DNA of 64,000 nt, taken from positions 6,820,001-6,884,000 of the forward strand of contig NC_068557.1 of the NCBI RefSeq assembly GCF_022201045.2, in the 5' to 3' direction. How positions within the stretch are numbered: the stretch's first letter is position 1; each line of letters starts with the position of its first letter. The notes beneath the pieces are model-generated. The model did not search any database and was not told the DNA's origin. It was given only the letters and a program-made list of their open reading frames with translations. Both the position numbers and the translations under genes were made by a program. Positions 34,022 to 46,564 of the stretch are shown here, piece after piece. The DNA comes from Citrus sinensis (taxonomy: Eukaryota > Streptophyta > Magnoliopsida > Sapindales > Rutaceae).

Positions 34022-36912
34022 GCCTTTAACAATATCCAATTATCAATTATAAATTGGATTGAACAAATCAAACTTTGCTCAAATCTTGGTGGAGGTTGAA
34101 ACAACGACGACAATATTATTTTATGACTTAATAGTTTTCTTGGATCAGATCAATACTTGTATCCAAAGTTAAAGTTTGAGATGAGGGAAGTAGAGTAAAA
34201 GTAGCCACAGAAACGAAGAAAGCCATAACAAAAAGGTAAAATTGAAAAAAAAAATTAATGCCAATTTGCTGTTAGGTAGTGTTTATGTATTTAATAAGGG
34301 ACGATAAAAGCAAATTAAATGCCACTTCATATTGGATTTACGATTGTAGCAATCTTAGAATAATTAAGAAGACCACTACATATGCTCATGTTCATGAACA
34401 ATCATTTAGCGAATGGTAATATATGTACTCATGCAATGGCATACCAAGAAGATTGATGACTCACTTTTTGGCTTGGAAAGGCAAAGTTAAAGTCTTAAAA
34501 AAAGAACCCACTATCTCCCTCTTCTCATCAAAAGTGAATCGTGAATATGTAAGCTACTTAAGTCATGATCCCTTTCAAGGGAATAGAGTAGGGACCATAA
34601 TTCATTCCACGTAAAAGAGAGAGACAGAAAGCGAGCAAATAATGCCCAAAGTAAAGCATTAATTAAGCCTTAATTAATTGTAAAATGAGAATGACACAAT
34701 TAATGTCCCCATCAAATTTGTGACCACTACTGAATAAGAAGCTCCACCAAGAAGCTAAGACAATAACTTATATGGTGATCGTCCACTGTTAATCATTGAA
34801 TCATAATTGACAAATGAGATCGAGGAGGACACAACAGACAAATGCTTGTTCAAAACTATCTTCGATAAAGGAAGTATTCAAATATTCAAAAGAAATTAAA
34901 GGCTTCCAGTCGGTTTGTCACTAGCTATATATTAGTGTTGGCTGAATGAAAGCAGAAAAGGAAATATTTTATGAAGGAAATTTGATAAAAAAGTGATCTT
35001 TGTTGTCTAATATTTTTCCCATATTCGATGGCGATCACATTAAAAAACCACAGATATAGTCTACATCGAGCATAACCAATTAGATAGCTAGAGATAGAGA
35101 TATTTACAAACAATTGTTTTGATATATAACTGTTGGAGAAACAACTGATAAGTAAGTCCAATTAGGGTCCAACAATAATATTAAATATGTGTTTTAATAA
35201 CATTTTTAATATAGGCCGTAGAATTTTTTATCTGTAAGGGCGGAGCTGTCTCAGGCTAACAGGGACTCTGGCTTCTATGGACTCAAAAATAAATAAATAA
35301 ATAAATATACAGTATAAATTTGAAAGTTTTGTTGCTTGACCATATAACTTTAAAAGTTTAGCACTTTAACCCAAATCATTAAATACTCTTTTTTATTTTT
35401 AATCCTAAAATATTGACCTTTATAACATTTGGCCCTCGAAATTTTTTTGTCGGCCTCTGCCGCTTCTTGTATGTTGCTATTTTAATTTTCGCTTGCACAA
35501 TATTTATAAATTCTTACATTCACCAGACTGAACTAATGATTTTTTAAACCACGGATTAACTAGTGAAAAATTCGATCCTCGAAACTTAATTAAACCCATC
35601 AAGTCAAATGATGATTACTCCCTGCTGTTTTTTATGAATTGATTGAGCATTTAATTTTGAATGATACATATAAGATACAAACCTCATGTGCTGATAAAAA
35701 GTGGTGCTTTATTTCATTTTTTTTAGAGAAATCTGTAAATATTTGGCAAATGCAACTTTCTTTGAAAAATATATTTTTGATTGGGTAGGGTTCTGTTACA
35801 TGCTTCCTCAAGGACCTCAACGGTACTCTCGACAGTCATTTATTATTATTATTATTATTATTATTTCACTTGTCGGATTCAAATTTGGGCATTTTGATTT
35901 GCCTCAATACTATCTTCTTGCATCGTGGGCTGGATATCCATATTTGGGGTTAAATTTAAGCCATGAGTGGTGCAATTAGTACAACTATTTTCTCACAACC
36001 CCTTCTCTCATGCAACCCATTTAATAATTTCAAATGCTAACGTCTACTCTTATAACACTACCTTCAATACCCTGAACACCCTTGTTCGCTATGATTATTA
36101 AAAAAATAAAAGTCTATATAAAGAATTAGGGTCTAATAATCGACCTGAATTTACATAAGAAAAGTGATGGGGTTTGAGAAACAAGAGGACAATAAATGTA
36201 ATTTTAGCAAAATAATCCATTTTTATACGCAGGATATGGTATTATCCAAGGAGGAGTGGAGAAACTTTGGCAAAATAATGAACCTCCAACTAGAAGCAGA
36301 AATGATAATATTTTTTTTTTGTCGTGAGGAGGTTTTTTCTTTATACAAATTTCTTATTCTAGAATGCTTGAAACAGAAAAGTTTCATGACTGCTTCGATT
36401 CAATTGCATGTATTAGCATTAATGAAGCATCAAATCTAAAAAAGAAGAAGAAGAAGAAGCAGAAATAACATAGGAGATGGCGATTTAGAAAGCTTCTAAA
36501 GACAGAGATGTGTTTATAAATATTGAAAATTAACTCATCAAATTTGATTGAACAATTTACAATCTCACTGGAGGCCATAAAATAACGATAAAGACTTATG
36601 AACAAAATAATCAACTGTTTATTAGTTAAGTTTTTTCTCTGTTATTTTGAATATGGGTGCAGAGGAGAGAAGTTTTATATCCAAATTACAACCCGGATTG
36701 CCTGGCTGAATGCAAGAGTTCCATTAGATTTTTTTTTATTTTTTTAAATTTTGATGTAATTTTGCTGTGTGGTTAAAATTGTAAAAACAAAACTGGGGTT
36801 TTAATAGGATTGTTGAGGAGTGCCAATAATGCTACATTTAAGTCATTTCATCCTAGTTGGGTTGCTATGGCACTTGATCTATTGGTTTGGGCTTTGAGTT
36901 TCTTGAACTTCT
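34022..36912. other. Intergenic sequence, no gene seen
   Basis: No credible gene. It contains an (AAAT)n run near 35288-35306, an (ATT)n run near 35841-35864 and a segment at about 35238-35474 bounded by gggcggagct and a roughly inverted ggcagaggcc. The last may be an old non-autonomous transposon, but I cannot define it. Short ORFs at 36164-36439 and 35701-35979 have no recognisable domain. Confidence 0.4.
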
Positions 36913-36921
36913 TTTTGAAAT

Positions 36922-39195
36922 GGGATATTATCAATTTACTACTAAAGTTTTACTGACATATCATGTCAGTATCAAGGTTTGCCGAAAAGTACATTTTACT
37001 ACCAAAGGTTTGCGCGGTTATTATTTTACTACTAATCTGTTAATAAAACGTTAGTGCTCAACGAAAATAATGTTAAAAGACGATTCTGCCCCCAGGAACA
37101 TAAAAGACAATTTTACCCTTTGAAAAGAAAGAAACAACAAAAGCAAAAATTACAAGAAATGCTCAAGAAAATAGCCGTTAGAACCAAAAACAGCTATTTT
37201 CTTGGCTTATAAAAGCTAGAATTTACAGGCTTACAAACATATTAGCAAACTATTTCATCAACACCAGCAGCCTCACAGTCATAATCAATATAGTAGCTTT
37301 ATAAACACACTCGCAAACCCATTTGAAACACCCCAGCAACCTCACTTGAATACTAACAACCCCATCTCAGCAGCAACAATCTTATTTCAAACACACTAGC
37401 AACCTCACTTAAACACTAACACCCCTATTTCAAACACACCGGTGGCCTCATTTCAACCCTAACAACCCTATATCAACAGCAGCCTGATACTAAATACCTG
37501 TAATTCTGAAACACACCAGCAATCCCATAGTAAACACCTGCAACCTCAGACTAAACACCAGTAATCTCACACTAAAAGTACTAAAATTTAAACACTTTTG
37601 TCATACAAAAACAACAAGAATAAGGCACAACAAATACTTGAATTCATTGAAAACATAATATCCACCTCTTTCCTATCTTCAGTCAAAACCAAACAATTTT
37701 TCACCCTTCACACATATAAATTCAAACAGAAAAATGGCCTCCAGCAGCCAAAAATTGAGGATCTGCATCAATTGATTCATTGTCAGAGCTAGATCCCCCA
37801 TCATCCATAACTCCTGCATCCTTAGCTATGTTTTGGTGATTTATACGACTACCATCAGCAGCAAATTCCTTCTTAAAATCTGACAACCAATCATCATCGT
37901 TGTTGTCATCAACATTCTGATGAACATTCTCATTCCTAACATCTATGCCTTCACTCTTGGAAGGTGATTCATCTTCATCAGCATCAATCTCACACCCAAC
38001 ATTCTCAGCAAGGTTTGTTTATGGCCCATCAATGCCTCCAAGCCTAGATAATGGTTCATTTCCACTTTCATTTACCCATGCAACTTGCTCTGCAGATAGC
38101 TGAACTCTTAAGGCATGTAGTAGCGATTGTATCACCCCACCAAGTTCTAAATCAGGACGTAGGGTTGGCAACACACTGACTTTAAATATTGGCACTTGTA
38201 ATGAGTCATGTGCCGTGAACATAATCCGCAACATTGCATCAGTATCTACAATAACTTCCACATTATTCCTTGGGCTGGTGACAAGTAATTGTACACTTTC
38301 AGAAGTGGTTAACCCGTCTTCACTTGTAATCTTCACCACCTCATTCTTCAGCTGCAACAGACTGCATTCATCTGGTTCAATCAACCATTTACAATGGTTC
38401 TTGCCTTTGTAGATTATATGTAGTTGTATTGGTAACATGATTTGCAAAAAGCAACCAGTGAACAAAAATTGGTAACATTAATTCTAGTAATATGAACATA
38501 ACACAATTCACAACTTAATTATAAAAAGCAAACAATAACATAAATTCTTATACTGGTAACAAGATCCACAATAAATAAGGAAAAATTCTCAAAGCTAGAT
38601 CTCCAACAATAACATAATTAACAAAAAATTAACAAAATTATAATGTCAGTACCATGGACAACGCCAAAGAACACATTAACAAAAAATTATGCTACAAAAT
38701 TAATATTATAATATATGAAATTCAAGTATTATTCACAACAAAAAACAATAACAATTTAATTAACGAAAAAATTAATGAACTATAAGTGAATAAAAAGGCA
38801 GAGTCAATAGCTCACTAGTGGAGTCGGTCGTCACTCAGTTGCCAAGGAGACAGATCGGAGACGGAGGTTTCACAGTGGAGTCGACCGTCACTCAGCTGCA
38901 ATGAAGAGAGATCGGAGACGGAGGTTTCAGAATGAAAGAGGGGGTTTAGCTTAAATATTCTGTCAAAACGTTGTGTTTTACTTCAACTCAAAATGTCTTT
39001 AATGCCCTTATATTCGGAAATGGCTTTTATGCCCTTATTACATCAACAACACATCAACAATTTTTTAACGTTGTTAACGGATTCGTAGTAAAATGATAAC
39101 TGCGCAAACCTTTGGTTGTAAAATACACTTTTCGGCAAATCTTGGTACTGACATAATATGTCAGTAAAACTTTAGTAGTAAATTGATAATATTTC
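36922..39195 (-). mobile_element. Mutator-like element (MULE), deleted derivative
   Basis: A 2274-bp element is flanked by the perfect 9-bp direct repeat ttttgaaat (36913-36921 and 39196-39204), the target-site length of Mutator elements. Long terminal inverted repeats of about 130 bp start gggatattatcaatttacta at the left and gaaatattatcaatttacta read from the right. They stay highly similar through 'ttttactgacatat' and 'ccaaaggtttgcgc'. Inside, the minus strand encodes only an N-terminal MuDR-type segment. The catalytic DDE and MULE-type zinc knuckle are not present, so it is non-autonomous. Confidence 0.87.
37770..38465 (-). pseudogene. MULE transposase N-terminal fragment
   Basis: The frame from 38465 reads PIQLHIIYKGKNHCKWLIEP, NEVVKITSEDGLTTSESVQL and VDTDAMLRIMFTAHDSL, and stops at 38019 (GGIDGP then TAA). 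The same frame continues past the stop with EIDADEDESPSKSEGIDVRN and DDNNDDDWLSDFKKEF, an acidic linker typical of plant MuDR proteins before the transposase core. The core is missing. The assignment rests on position within the MULE and the general pattern; the first 100 residues are not a textbook match. Confidence 0.6.
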
Positions 39196-39263
39196 TTTTG
39201 AAATTATCATAGTATAATTTACTGATATTACAATTAAGTGTCAAATTTGGATTCCTCTATGAT

Positions 39264-41207
39264 GTTGTAATTTTTTTTTATAGTATCAATAACATTTTAA
39301 TTATGTACCATTGGATTTAATTAATGGTACACAATATTTGTAGTAAAGAAAAAATAAATCATTTAAAAATAATGATAAACAATTTGCTAATTGTGTAAGG
39401 GTGGATAATTTTGTAAACTAACTATGACCACCCTTAGAGTTTGAAATAATTTCACTTAAATAGCATATTTTATTTAAACTTATTTTGCAATCTTCCTTTA
39501 AATTTGAAATGTGGTAATCTTTTTTAAATAAATTTTCCAAAATCTATTACCATTAAGTATAAAATATAATGGTAGGTTATTTAACACAAATCAAATAAAT
39601 AAGTTGCAATTGCAAAATTTATATATGATATAACACTAATAAATAACACAACTAAGTACATATATTTAAGTAAATGTTATAGTTACATCAATAAACTCAT
39701 TGGTGAGATTGCTTGTAATATAAAAAATACTTAATCACACATGTTTTAATAAAATTTAATATCTTATATTAAAAACTCATTATTTTATATAATATTAAGG
39801 CCGTTGTATAATTGATCATTAAGTATATATTATTTTTAACACTCATTTAACATACTTATTCTCTAAACTTTATGTCTATCTTACAATTAATATTCTTACG
39901 TGTTAGAAATTTTAAGTTTTACAAGCCTATATATTTTCATTTTATTTTCAAATATCACTTTGTTAATTTCATAAAAGTTAAATATAATGTATATTCCTAA
40001 TGAACTTTAGTTTATGAATCATGAAAAATTATTTTATTCACATCTTTTGATTGTGATTATAAAATTTTATGTTATTAAGAGTCATTACTTTTGTTATGAT
40101 AGTTAATAGTGACAATAAATAAAATATTGTCTCTAATAATATTTACGTGGGAAAAAATGTGAAAGAAAATCTTTTATATTTTTATATATGGTAGGAAATT
40201 ATCTAAGCCTTATAAAATTGAACTTTTACAAGATTGTTTTCATTTTATTTTCAAATGTCACTTTGTTAATTTTATAAAAGTTAAATCTAATACATATTCC
40301 TAATTAACTTTAGTTTATGAATCATGAAAGATTATTTTATTGTTAATCTTTGATAGTAATTATAAAATTTTTATGTTACGAAGAGTCATTACTTTTATCA
40401 CGATAATTAATAGTGACAATTAATAAATAAAATATTACATCAAATTATATTTAATGGACAAAATGAGGAAAAAATATTGTATGTTTTTATATTTTCATTA
40501 TAAAGACATGGTTTTGCATACTTTAACTTAAAATTTTGATACAATATTTGAGCCACTAATATCTCATAGTCTAATGGTTCATATTGAAAGTCAAATCAAT
40601 ATTTCATAATGTTATATCCTCCACCATTGAATTGTATGAAATAAATAATTTAATTTTTTTGTTAAAAATTTAAATAAAAATATTTCTCACTCTATAGCTA
40701 TATAGACATATATATTTTTCAATAATAATTAGTGAATAAAATATTTCTCATTTGTTGTGACTCATACAGTATTATTAATAAAACACATATAAAATAGTTT
40801 ATCGCAATGCCTTCTATTATCATTATTGTTTAGGTATTAATGGTTTGTAATTAAATTCATACAATACAAATTATTATAAGACTTTGTGTTAAATAACCTA
40901 CTTGATATTATATTTTATACTTAATGGTAATTGATTTTAGAAGATTTATTTAAAAAATATTATTATATTACAAATTTAAAGGAGGGTTAAAAAATAATTT
41001 TAAATAAAATATATTATTTAAGTGAAATTGTTTCAAACTCTAAAGGTGGTCACGGTTAGTTTACAAAAATGCTCCATCCACTTAAACGGTTAACAAACTG
41101 TTTATTTTTTTAAAAAATTATTATTTTTAGTATAAATATTAAATATTGTTAATTAAATCTAATGATATGTAATTAATACATTATTAATGCCGTAAAAAAA
41201 ATATAGC
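39264..41207. mobile_element. Long-TIR non-coding transposon, probably MULE-related
   Basis: The two ends of this roughly 1.94-kb segment are inverted copies over about 325 bp. The left arm runs through 'aaactaactatgaccaccc', 'tagagtttgaaataatttca' and 'ggttatttaacacaaa'. The right arm has the reverse complements (ggtggtcacggttagttt, ttgtttcaaactcta, gtgttaaataacc). It has no coding region. Inside is a diverged direct duplication with a period near 302 bp (cattttattttcaaat at 39939 and 40241). I could not read an exact target-site duplication, so the outer borders are approximate. Long inverted repeats suggest a non-autonomous Mutator-like element. Confidence 0.75.
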
Positions 41208-41976
41208 ATGAACCCGTGAAATTTTGAATAAAAATTTGGAAATGTATTCACGTTACGGAACCTCAACAAAACGACGCGCTTCATTTGGGATTTGCTCAGC
41301 TTGGAAACGTTGTCGTTTGGCTCTAAAGCGTAAGCGACGGTTTGTACCCTTCCTTGCTGAAGCTTCACGAACTAGAGCAAAATTAGTTAATTTTTAAGCA
41401 CATCAAATCCAGGTATCAACCCTAATCTCTCTCTCTCTCTCTTTTGCTTCTGCATATTCGTTTGCAGTTCGATATATTTTTACTTTTATTAACATAATTT
41501 ATCGTTTCAGGAAATTAGTAAATTAAGTGCCATGTGAGATTTAGAATTTATATTCGCATTTTGCTATTAAAGCAAGCAAACGGATAGCAAATTCTTAAAT
41601 CATAATTTTACCCGCTTATTTGGGGTTGATTATATGCATTTTGTTTACTTAAATGTTACGTGTTTCTCTTAAGAGCGTTTCACTCTTAACAAAATTTCCA
41701 AATTGCTGATGTTGTTTGTTCTGCTAAGTTATTTAACTAAATCAAGATCATATTTTGATTATCAAATGATAAAAAAGTTGAGTGGCAGTTGTAAACTAAT
41801 TTGTGCTTAACTTGGAGAATTTGGTAGATAAATATTTGTTATTTGAAATTAAGTTATTCTTCAGTGTTAGTGTGCCCTATTCTGCACTGGGTGTAATTCT
41901 TAATTTTCTATGTTGTAGAGGTGGTGAATTTGAACCCTAGTTAATTGTGCAAGGAAATGTTAAGGGTGTTTTTGTG

Positions 41977-44951
41977 ATGGATGCGAAGGCACTGGCGAAA
42001 TCTAAGAGAGCTCACTCTCAACAACATAAGAACAAGTCACATCCAAATCAGAAATTAAAAGCCCCAGTAGTTGCCTCTGACAATGCTGGGAGCAAAGAAA
42101 AGCAACCGGGGAAGCAAGCTGGGGCGGGAACACGCGAGGCACGGCGTTTATCTAAACTTCCGTCTAACTGGGATCGCTATGAAGATGGATCTGATATGGA
42201 TTCGGAAGATACCACAAGTCAAGCCTCTGATTTTGTTGTGCCAAAGAGTAAAGGGGCAGACTATCGTCATCTAATTGCTGAGGCTCAATCACAATCTCTG
42301 TCACAGTCACAGTCACATTCTTATTCAGATACCTTTCCTTTACTTGATGATGTTATGCCCGGTATGCACTAGCTTCTCGTTGGTTCTAATTAGCCCTATC
42401 TGTTTGTCTTCTTTATGTAGTTCTGGCTGATTATTTGAGGTCGCCATGTTGTAAGACGCTGCATACTTGGTTGTCCTTATTTGATATTGATTGATATTGA
42501 TTATAGAAAAATATTTGAGGAATATTTCTTTTGCTATATGTACATCGCAGATAAGAACTGGCCTGTGGTTCCAAATTTCAAATGTAGTTTTCTTCATTAA
42601 AACTTTCAAAAAATGAATCTGATGCTAGTGAGTCTGAAATAGTTGAGAATTTGTTGAATTTGATACTAGTTTTTGGAATATCGGATTATTGTTTTCCAAA
42701 ACATATTCCAGATGTGTTGTCTTTTCCTTTTCTTGGCTTTGTAAGTAGAAAACAACTTTTTGAAATCTTACTGAAGGACACTAATTTCCATATGAACTTC
42801 AAACTTGGTTGTTATTTCTTTGGAAAAGATGAGTGGAAGTTGGATTTTATAGGCACTTGTAAGGGATTAATGAAGAAATGTATTCTCCAGTGTTTTAATT
42901 CTTCTCCTGAAACCACTGAAACTTGTTTGGAATTATGGTTGGTCTCCACTCACTCTCTTGTTTTCTTCCGCTTCTTTAATACTCATTGTTCAAATCTCCT
43001 TCAATCTCAAGTTTTGATGTAAATGGAGTTAAAATACCAGAAATTGCTTCCATTACTTCGTAGATCAACCATTTTTTTTCCTAGCATTTTTATTTCAAGA
43101 TATTTTGTTAAATTTTATAATGTTAAAGGCTTGATTTAAAATTTTCCTGTTCGAATCTGCCAGGAGGTTTTGCTCCAGGAATGGGCCCTATGCTGTCAGT
43201 CAGGGGGGAGGGCATTTTGTCATGGGTTGGGGATGATAACTTTGTCGTGGAGGATAAGACAACTGCATTTCAAGAGGTACCCCCCCCCCCCCCCAATTAT
43301 CAGATGGCATACCTATGTATGAATTCTTTAGGATGTTTCTCTCTCTTAGTATTTTTCTTGCTTTCGAGAAAAAGCTTCAAGGATTCATTTGTATCAATTA
43401 TGGCCATGCATGTATCGAATTGTTATTTGGAGGAAAGTTAAAGTTTCTACTTATGATTATATACGGAGGTGCTCCCAATTCATGAAACCAGTATGCAACT
43501 GTATATATATAGCCTTGCAGTAAGTTAGAAGTACAATACGTCACTCTGTAGGCTACATCTGAAGGGTTTTTGCCTTAATCATTTCAACTCTTGAAGATTC
43601 TTGGTTTTGTGGAAATTTTTAATTGCAATTGAGAAAGATGTGATTTGCATGGATTTGTTTTTACAGCAATGCAATGGTCATTACTGTATTGCAGTTTTAC
43701 TTTAGCTGGAGGCAACCTTCAGATTATATTCCATTGAAGGGTTTGAATTTTCCTGTACGTTTACAACTCACTTTTCTTCCCGCTTTGCCCCTCAATATCA
43801 TCCTCTTGGGATGGTTATCTATGCAGGCATCATTTCTGTCTCTAAATTTGAATGCTCTTGCGGAACACCTTGCAAAAGTTGACTTATCACAGAGGCTGTT
43901 TGTAGAAGCAGATTTATTGCCATCAGAGTCGGTAATTTATGTTAATACTTATCATTTATTGCATAGGATCCATGAGTGTTATTTTAAGCTTCTGATGTTT
44001 TAATACTTTGGTGTATAGGTTCTTTTTTCAAGTCTCTTACCCATTTGTAAAGGTGATTAATACTGGATGTTTTATGGCTTATGTGACAGGGCACGGAGGG
44101 ATCAATAGCAAGCAGCAATCAGGAACCAGGCCTGATGCAAACAGAACATGAAAGTGAAGCAGATGTGGGTATATCCAGGGACATAGATATAGCTTCTAAA
44201 GATTTTCCTGAGGTTAAAATTGCGGATACTGAATCTTTATCATGTTGCTCTGTCAGTTATTGTGTAGATGCAGTTTTATTCACCTGTGACATGGTTTATG
44301 TGACAGGGCGAAGAGGAAGAGGAATCAGTGGCACACAAAGTTAAAGCAGCTGCTAATATATCTGAAGACAAAGCTTCCACTGATTTCCGGGAGAAGGTTA
44401 AAATTGTGGATACAAAATCTACATCAGTTGTTGGCCACAAAAATGTAGATGCAATATTTTCTAATCAGAGGTCTGCTTTAGTGAATCAAACCAAAAATGA
44501 TGTGACCTCCAGTCAATATGACAGATTTGGACAAGACAAAGCACTTGAACCCCCGGCACAATTCAATGAAAATTCTGTTTCAGTCTCGAAGAATCTTCCG
44601 ACATTTGAGGCCACAGCTGCAGAAGCAGAACTAGATATGCTTCTTGATTCATTTAATGATACCGGGTTCTCTGATTCCTCTAGCTCCAAATTCAGCAACT
44701 CTTCTGTTTCCCAACAAACATCTTCTACAGCTCCGCCACAGCTTTCAAGAAAGGGCCCAGATTTATCTAAATCTGCATCTGTCACTGCCAGTTTTGATGA
44801 TGTACTTGATGATTTATTAGAGGAAACATCCAATTTGGTGAACCCCAATGGCTTGTCCCGGCCTCATGAAGCTCAGTCTTCTTCTTCTTCTCAATCTGTT
44901 ACAAAGTCTAAAGTGTTGGATGATTTTGATTCATGGTTAGATACGATTTGA
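41977..44951 (+). CDS. CER16/RIPR-like protein
   Basis: Exons by eye: 41977-42361, 43164-43276, 43695-43754, 43827-43931, 44090 to an uncertain donor (44164, 44212 or 44251) and 44307-44951. A 5' UTR intron is likely at 41413-41918. The protein starts MDAKALAKSKRAHSQQHKNK, has LPSNWDRYEDGSDMDSED, FAPGMGPMLSVRGEGILSWV and FLSLNLNALAEHLAKVDLSQ, and ends VLDDFDSWLDTI. I recognise the plan of Arabidopsis At5g44150 (CER16/RIPR), which works with RST1 to connect the cytosolic RNA exosome to the Ski complex and so affects wax-gene silencing. The match is from memory. The basic N-terminus, Ser-rich middle and acidic LLDSF/FDDVLDDLLEE and FDSWLD motifs look disordered. Exon 5 resembles the start of exon 6. 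Confidence 0.75.
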
Positions 44952-45251
44952 ATGTATTCTTCAGTTCAAATCCAAACTCATATAACCAAATACGTTGTGT
45001 TAATAGCTGTTCAATGAAATTTTTTTATGCTGTCTCTCAATGGAGGTTGCACGGATTCATCGTTCAAATTGATGGGAGCTCTCCTATCTTTCTTTTACCT
45101 TCACCAGGGTTAAAGGGTTTCAATTTTCTTTTTCTTTTTCTTTTTTGTTTTGCAATTTGAACTCATTTCAAAACGGGCAATATATATTCACTTTTATTCA
45201 GGACTGCACCAAGTAAATGACCTGCCTGCCGTTTGCCTCGAGCAAAATAAG

Positions 45252-45392
45252 TGGGCCAAAATAAGTGGGCCATCAAAGCCCATTCTATTTATTATTCTCA
45301 CAATTCGTCCCCCTATAAACACTAAAGCCCTAAAACCCATCGCGTTCTTTCTTTCGAATTTCATAAACCCTAAAACTAAACCCCCTTCTCAG
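45252..45392 (+). promoter_or_regulatory. Site II/telo-box promoter and 5' leader of prohibitin
   Basis: Two TGGGCC motifs in a direct repeat (45252-45257, 45266-45271), a reverse site II at 45277-45282, a TATA-like ctataaac near 45313 and a telo-box AAACCCTAA at 45365-45373 precede a splice donor (cag/gtacct) after 45392. The leader is then joined across a 1168-bp intron to 46561. This layout is typical for nuclear genes of mitochondrial proteins and matches the prohibitin gene downstream. Confidence 0.7.
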
Positions 45393-46564
45393 GTACCTAC
45401 TTGTGCTTCTATTTTGACTCCCTCATTTGCTTATATTTGCTTTGCTATATATAGTGTTGTTCACAATTGTTTAATCTTCCATATTTTGTTCTTTATCTGT
45501 TTAGTTTCTGAGAAACATTTGGGTAAATTCGAAGACATCAACAATTTTATTATAAATTTCGTTTTAATGCGGCTTTGACTCACCTGGGTTTTCGTTTTTA
45601 CACAGCGAGATCTGTGAAGTTTCCTTCTTTTTCTTTCTTGCCTTTAGTAGTAACAAGCTCATTATTTTTTTAAATAAAGTTGTACGATGATGTTTTCTTA
45701 GAAATTGTATAATTGATTGTATGTACTACGAATTAGTTGAAATTTACTGCACAGGATTTAGTTTTTGATGGGTATTGGGGTTTTGTGGTGTTATTTATGA
45801 GTAATTATTTACTTCAATGGAAAATGCTGTTTGAGAGTTTGTTATCAACTATCAAGAATGTTTCAATACTTGTTGTAAAGTGCATATGACATCTGTTTCT
45901 TTTGTTGAATTATTAGTTTATAGCTTGCAGTTAATTTCGGGAGACACTGAAATAGTTTCTATTAGATTTTCCAAATGAGGGTTGTAAGAGTGAAATCTTG
46001 GTTTTTAATTGCCAAGGTGTTAGTGTTTCTCAGGGGTGAACTCAAGTATGTGTCTGATAGAGAAGAGTTTGAAACATATTGAGATGCTTGTACCCAAATG
46101 TTTTAAACAAATATACTTGTTAATATGTTATTTTCCACAGCCTATGTTTTGTTTGTGAATGTCTTCGGTGGAATAAAAGTTGGTTATAAAAAAAAAAGAG
46201 GCTACTTTCAGGACTTTAAAATGGGCTTTCAGTTCTAGTAGGTTCCTTGTTTAATATGTTAGTTGTCACATCACAGCAAAGTAGTAACATTCAAAACTTT
46301 CCATAGATTCACTCCAAGCTAATGGAGCCTTGTTGGGTGGATTCAATATGTATTTCTTATTTACTTGTTATAAATAGTTCAAGGCTTTTGTGTAATAGCT
46401 AATTAATTTTCTTCATTTCCTGCTCTTTCATACTGCTTTCTCATGCATATGGTCTATATGTGAATTGATTTCTTTTTACCTTGTTGAACTAAGAGTCAAT
46501 ATATGATGTGCTTTAAGTAATGTGATCATGTAAACATATGTTAACTGACTTGCCATTTAGGAAC

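Noticed and set aside
45150..45578. 142-residue ORF between the CER16-like and prohibitin genes
   Set aside because: It crosses the prohibitin promoter, leader and leader-intron donor. There is no domain, and the ordinary promoter explanation is stronger.
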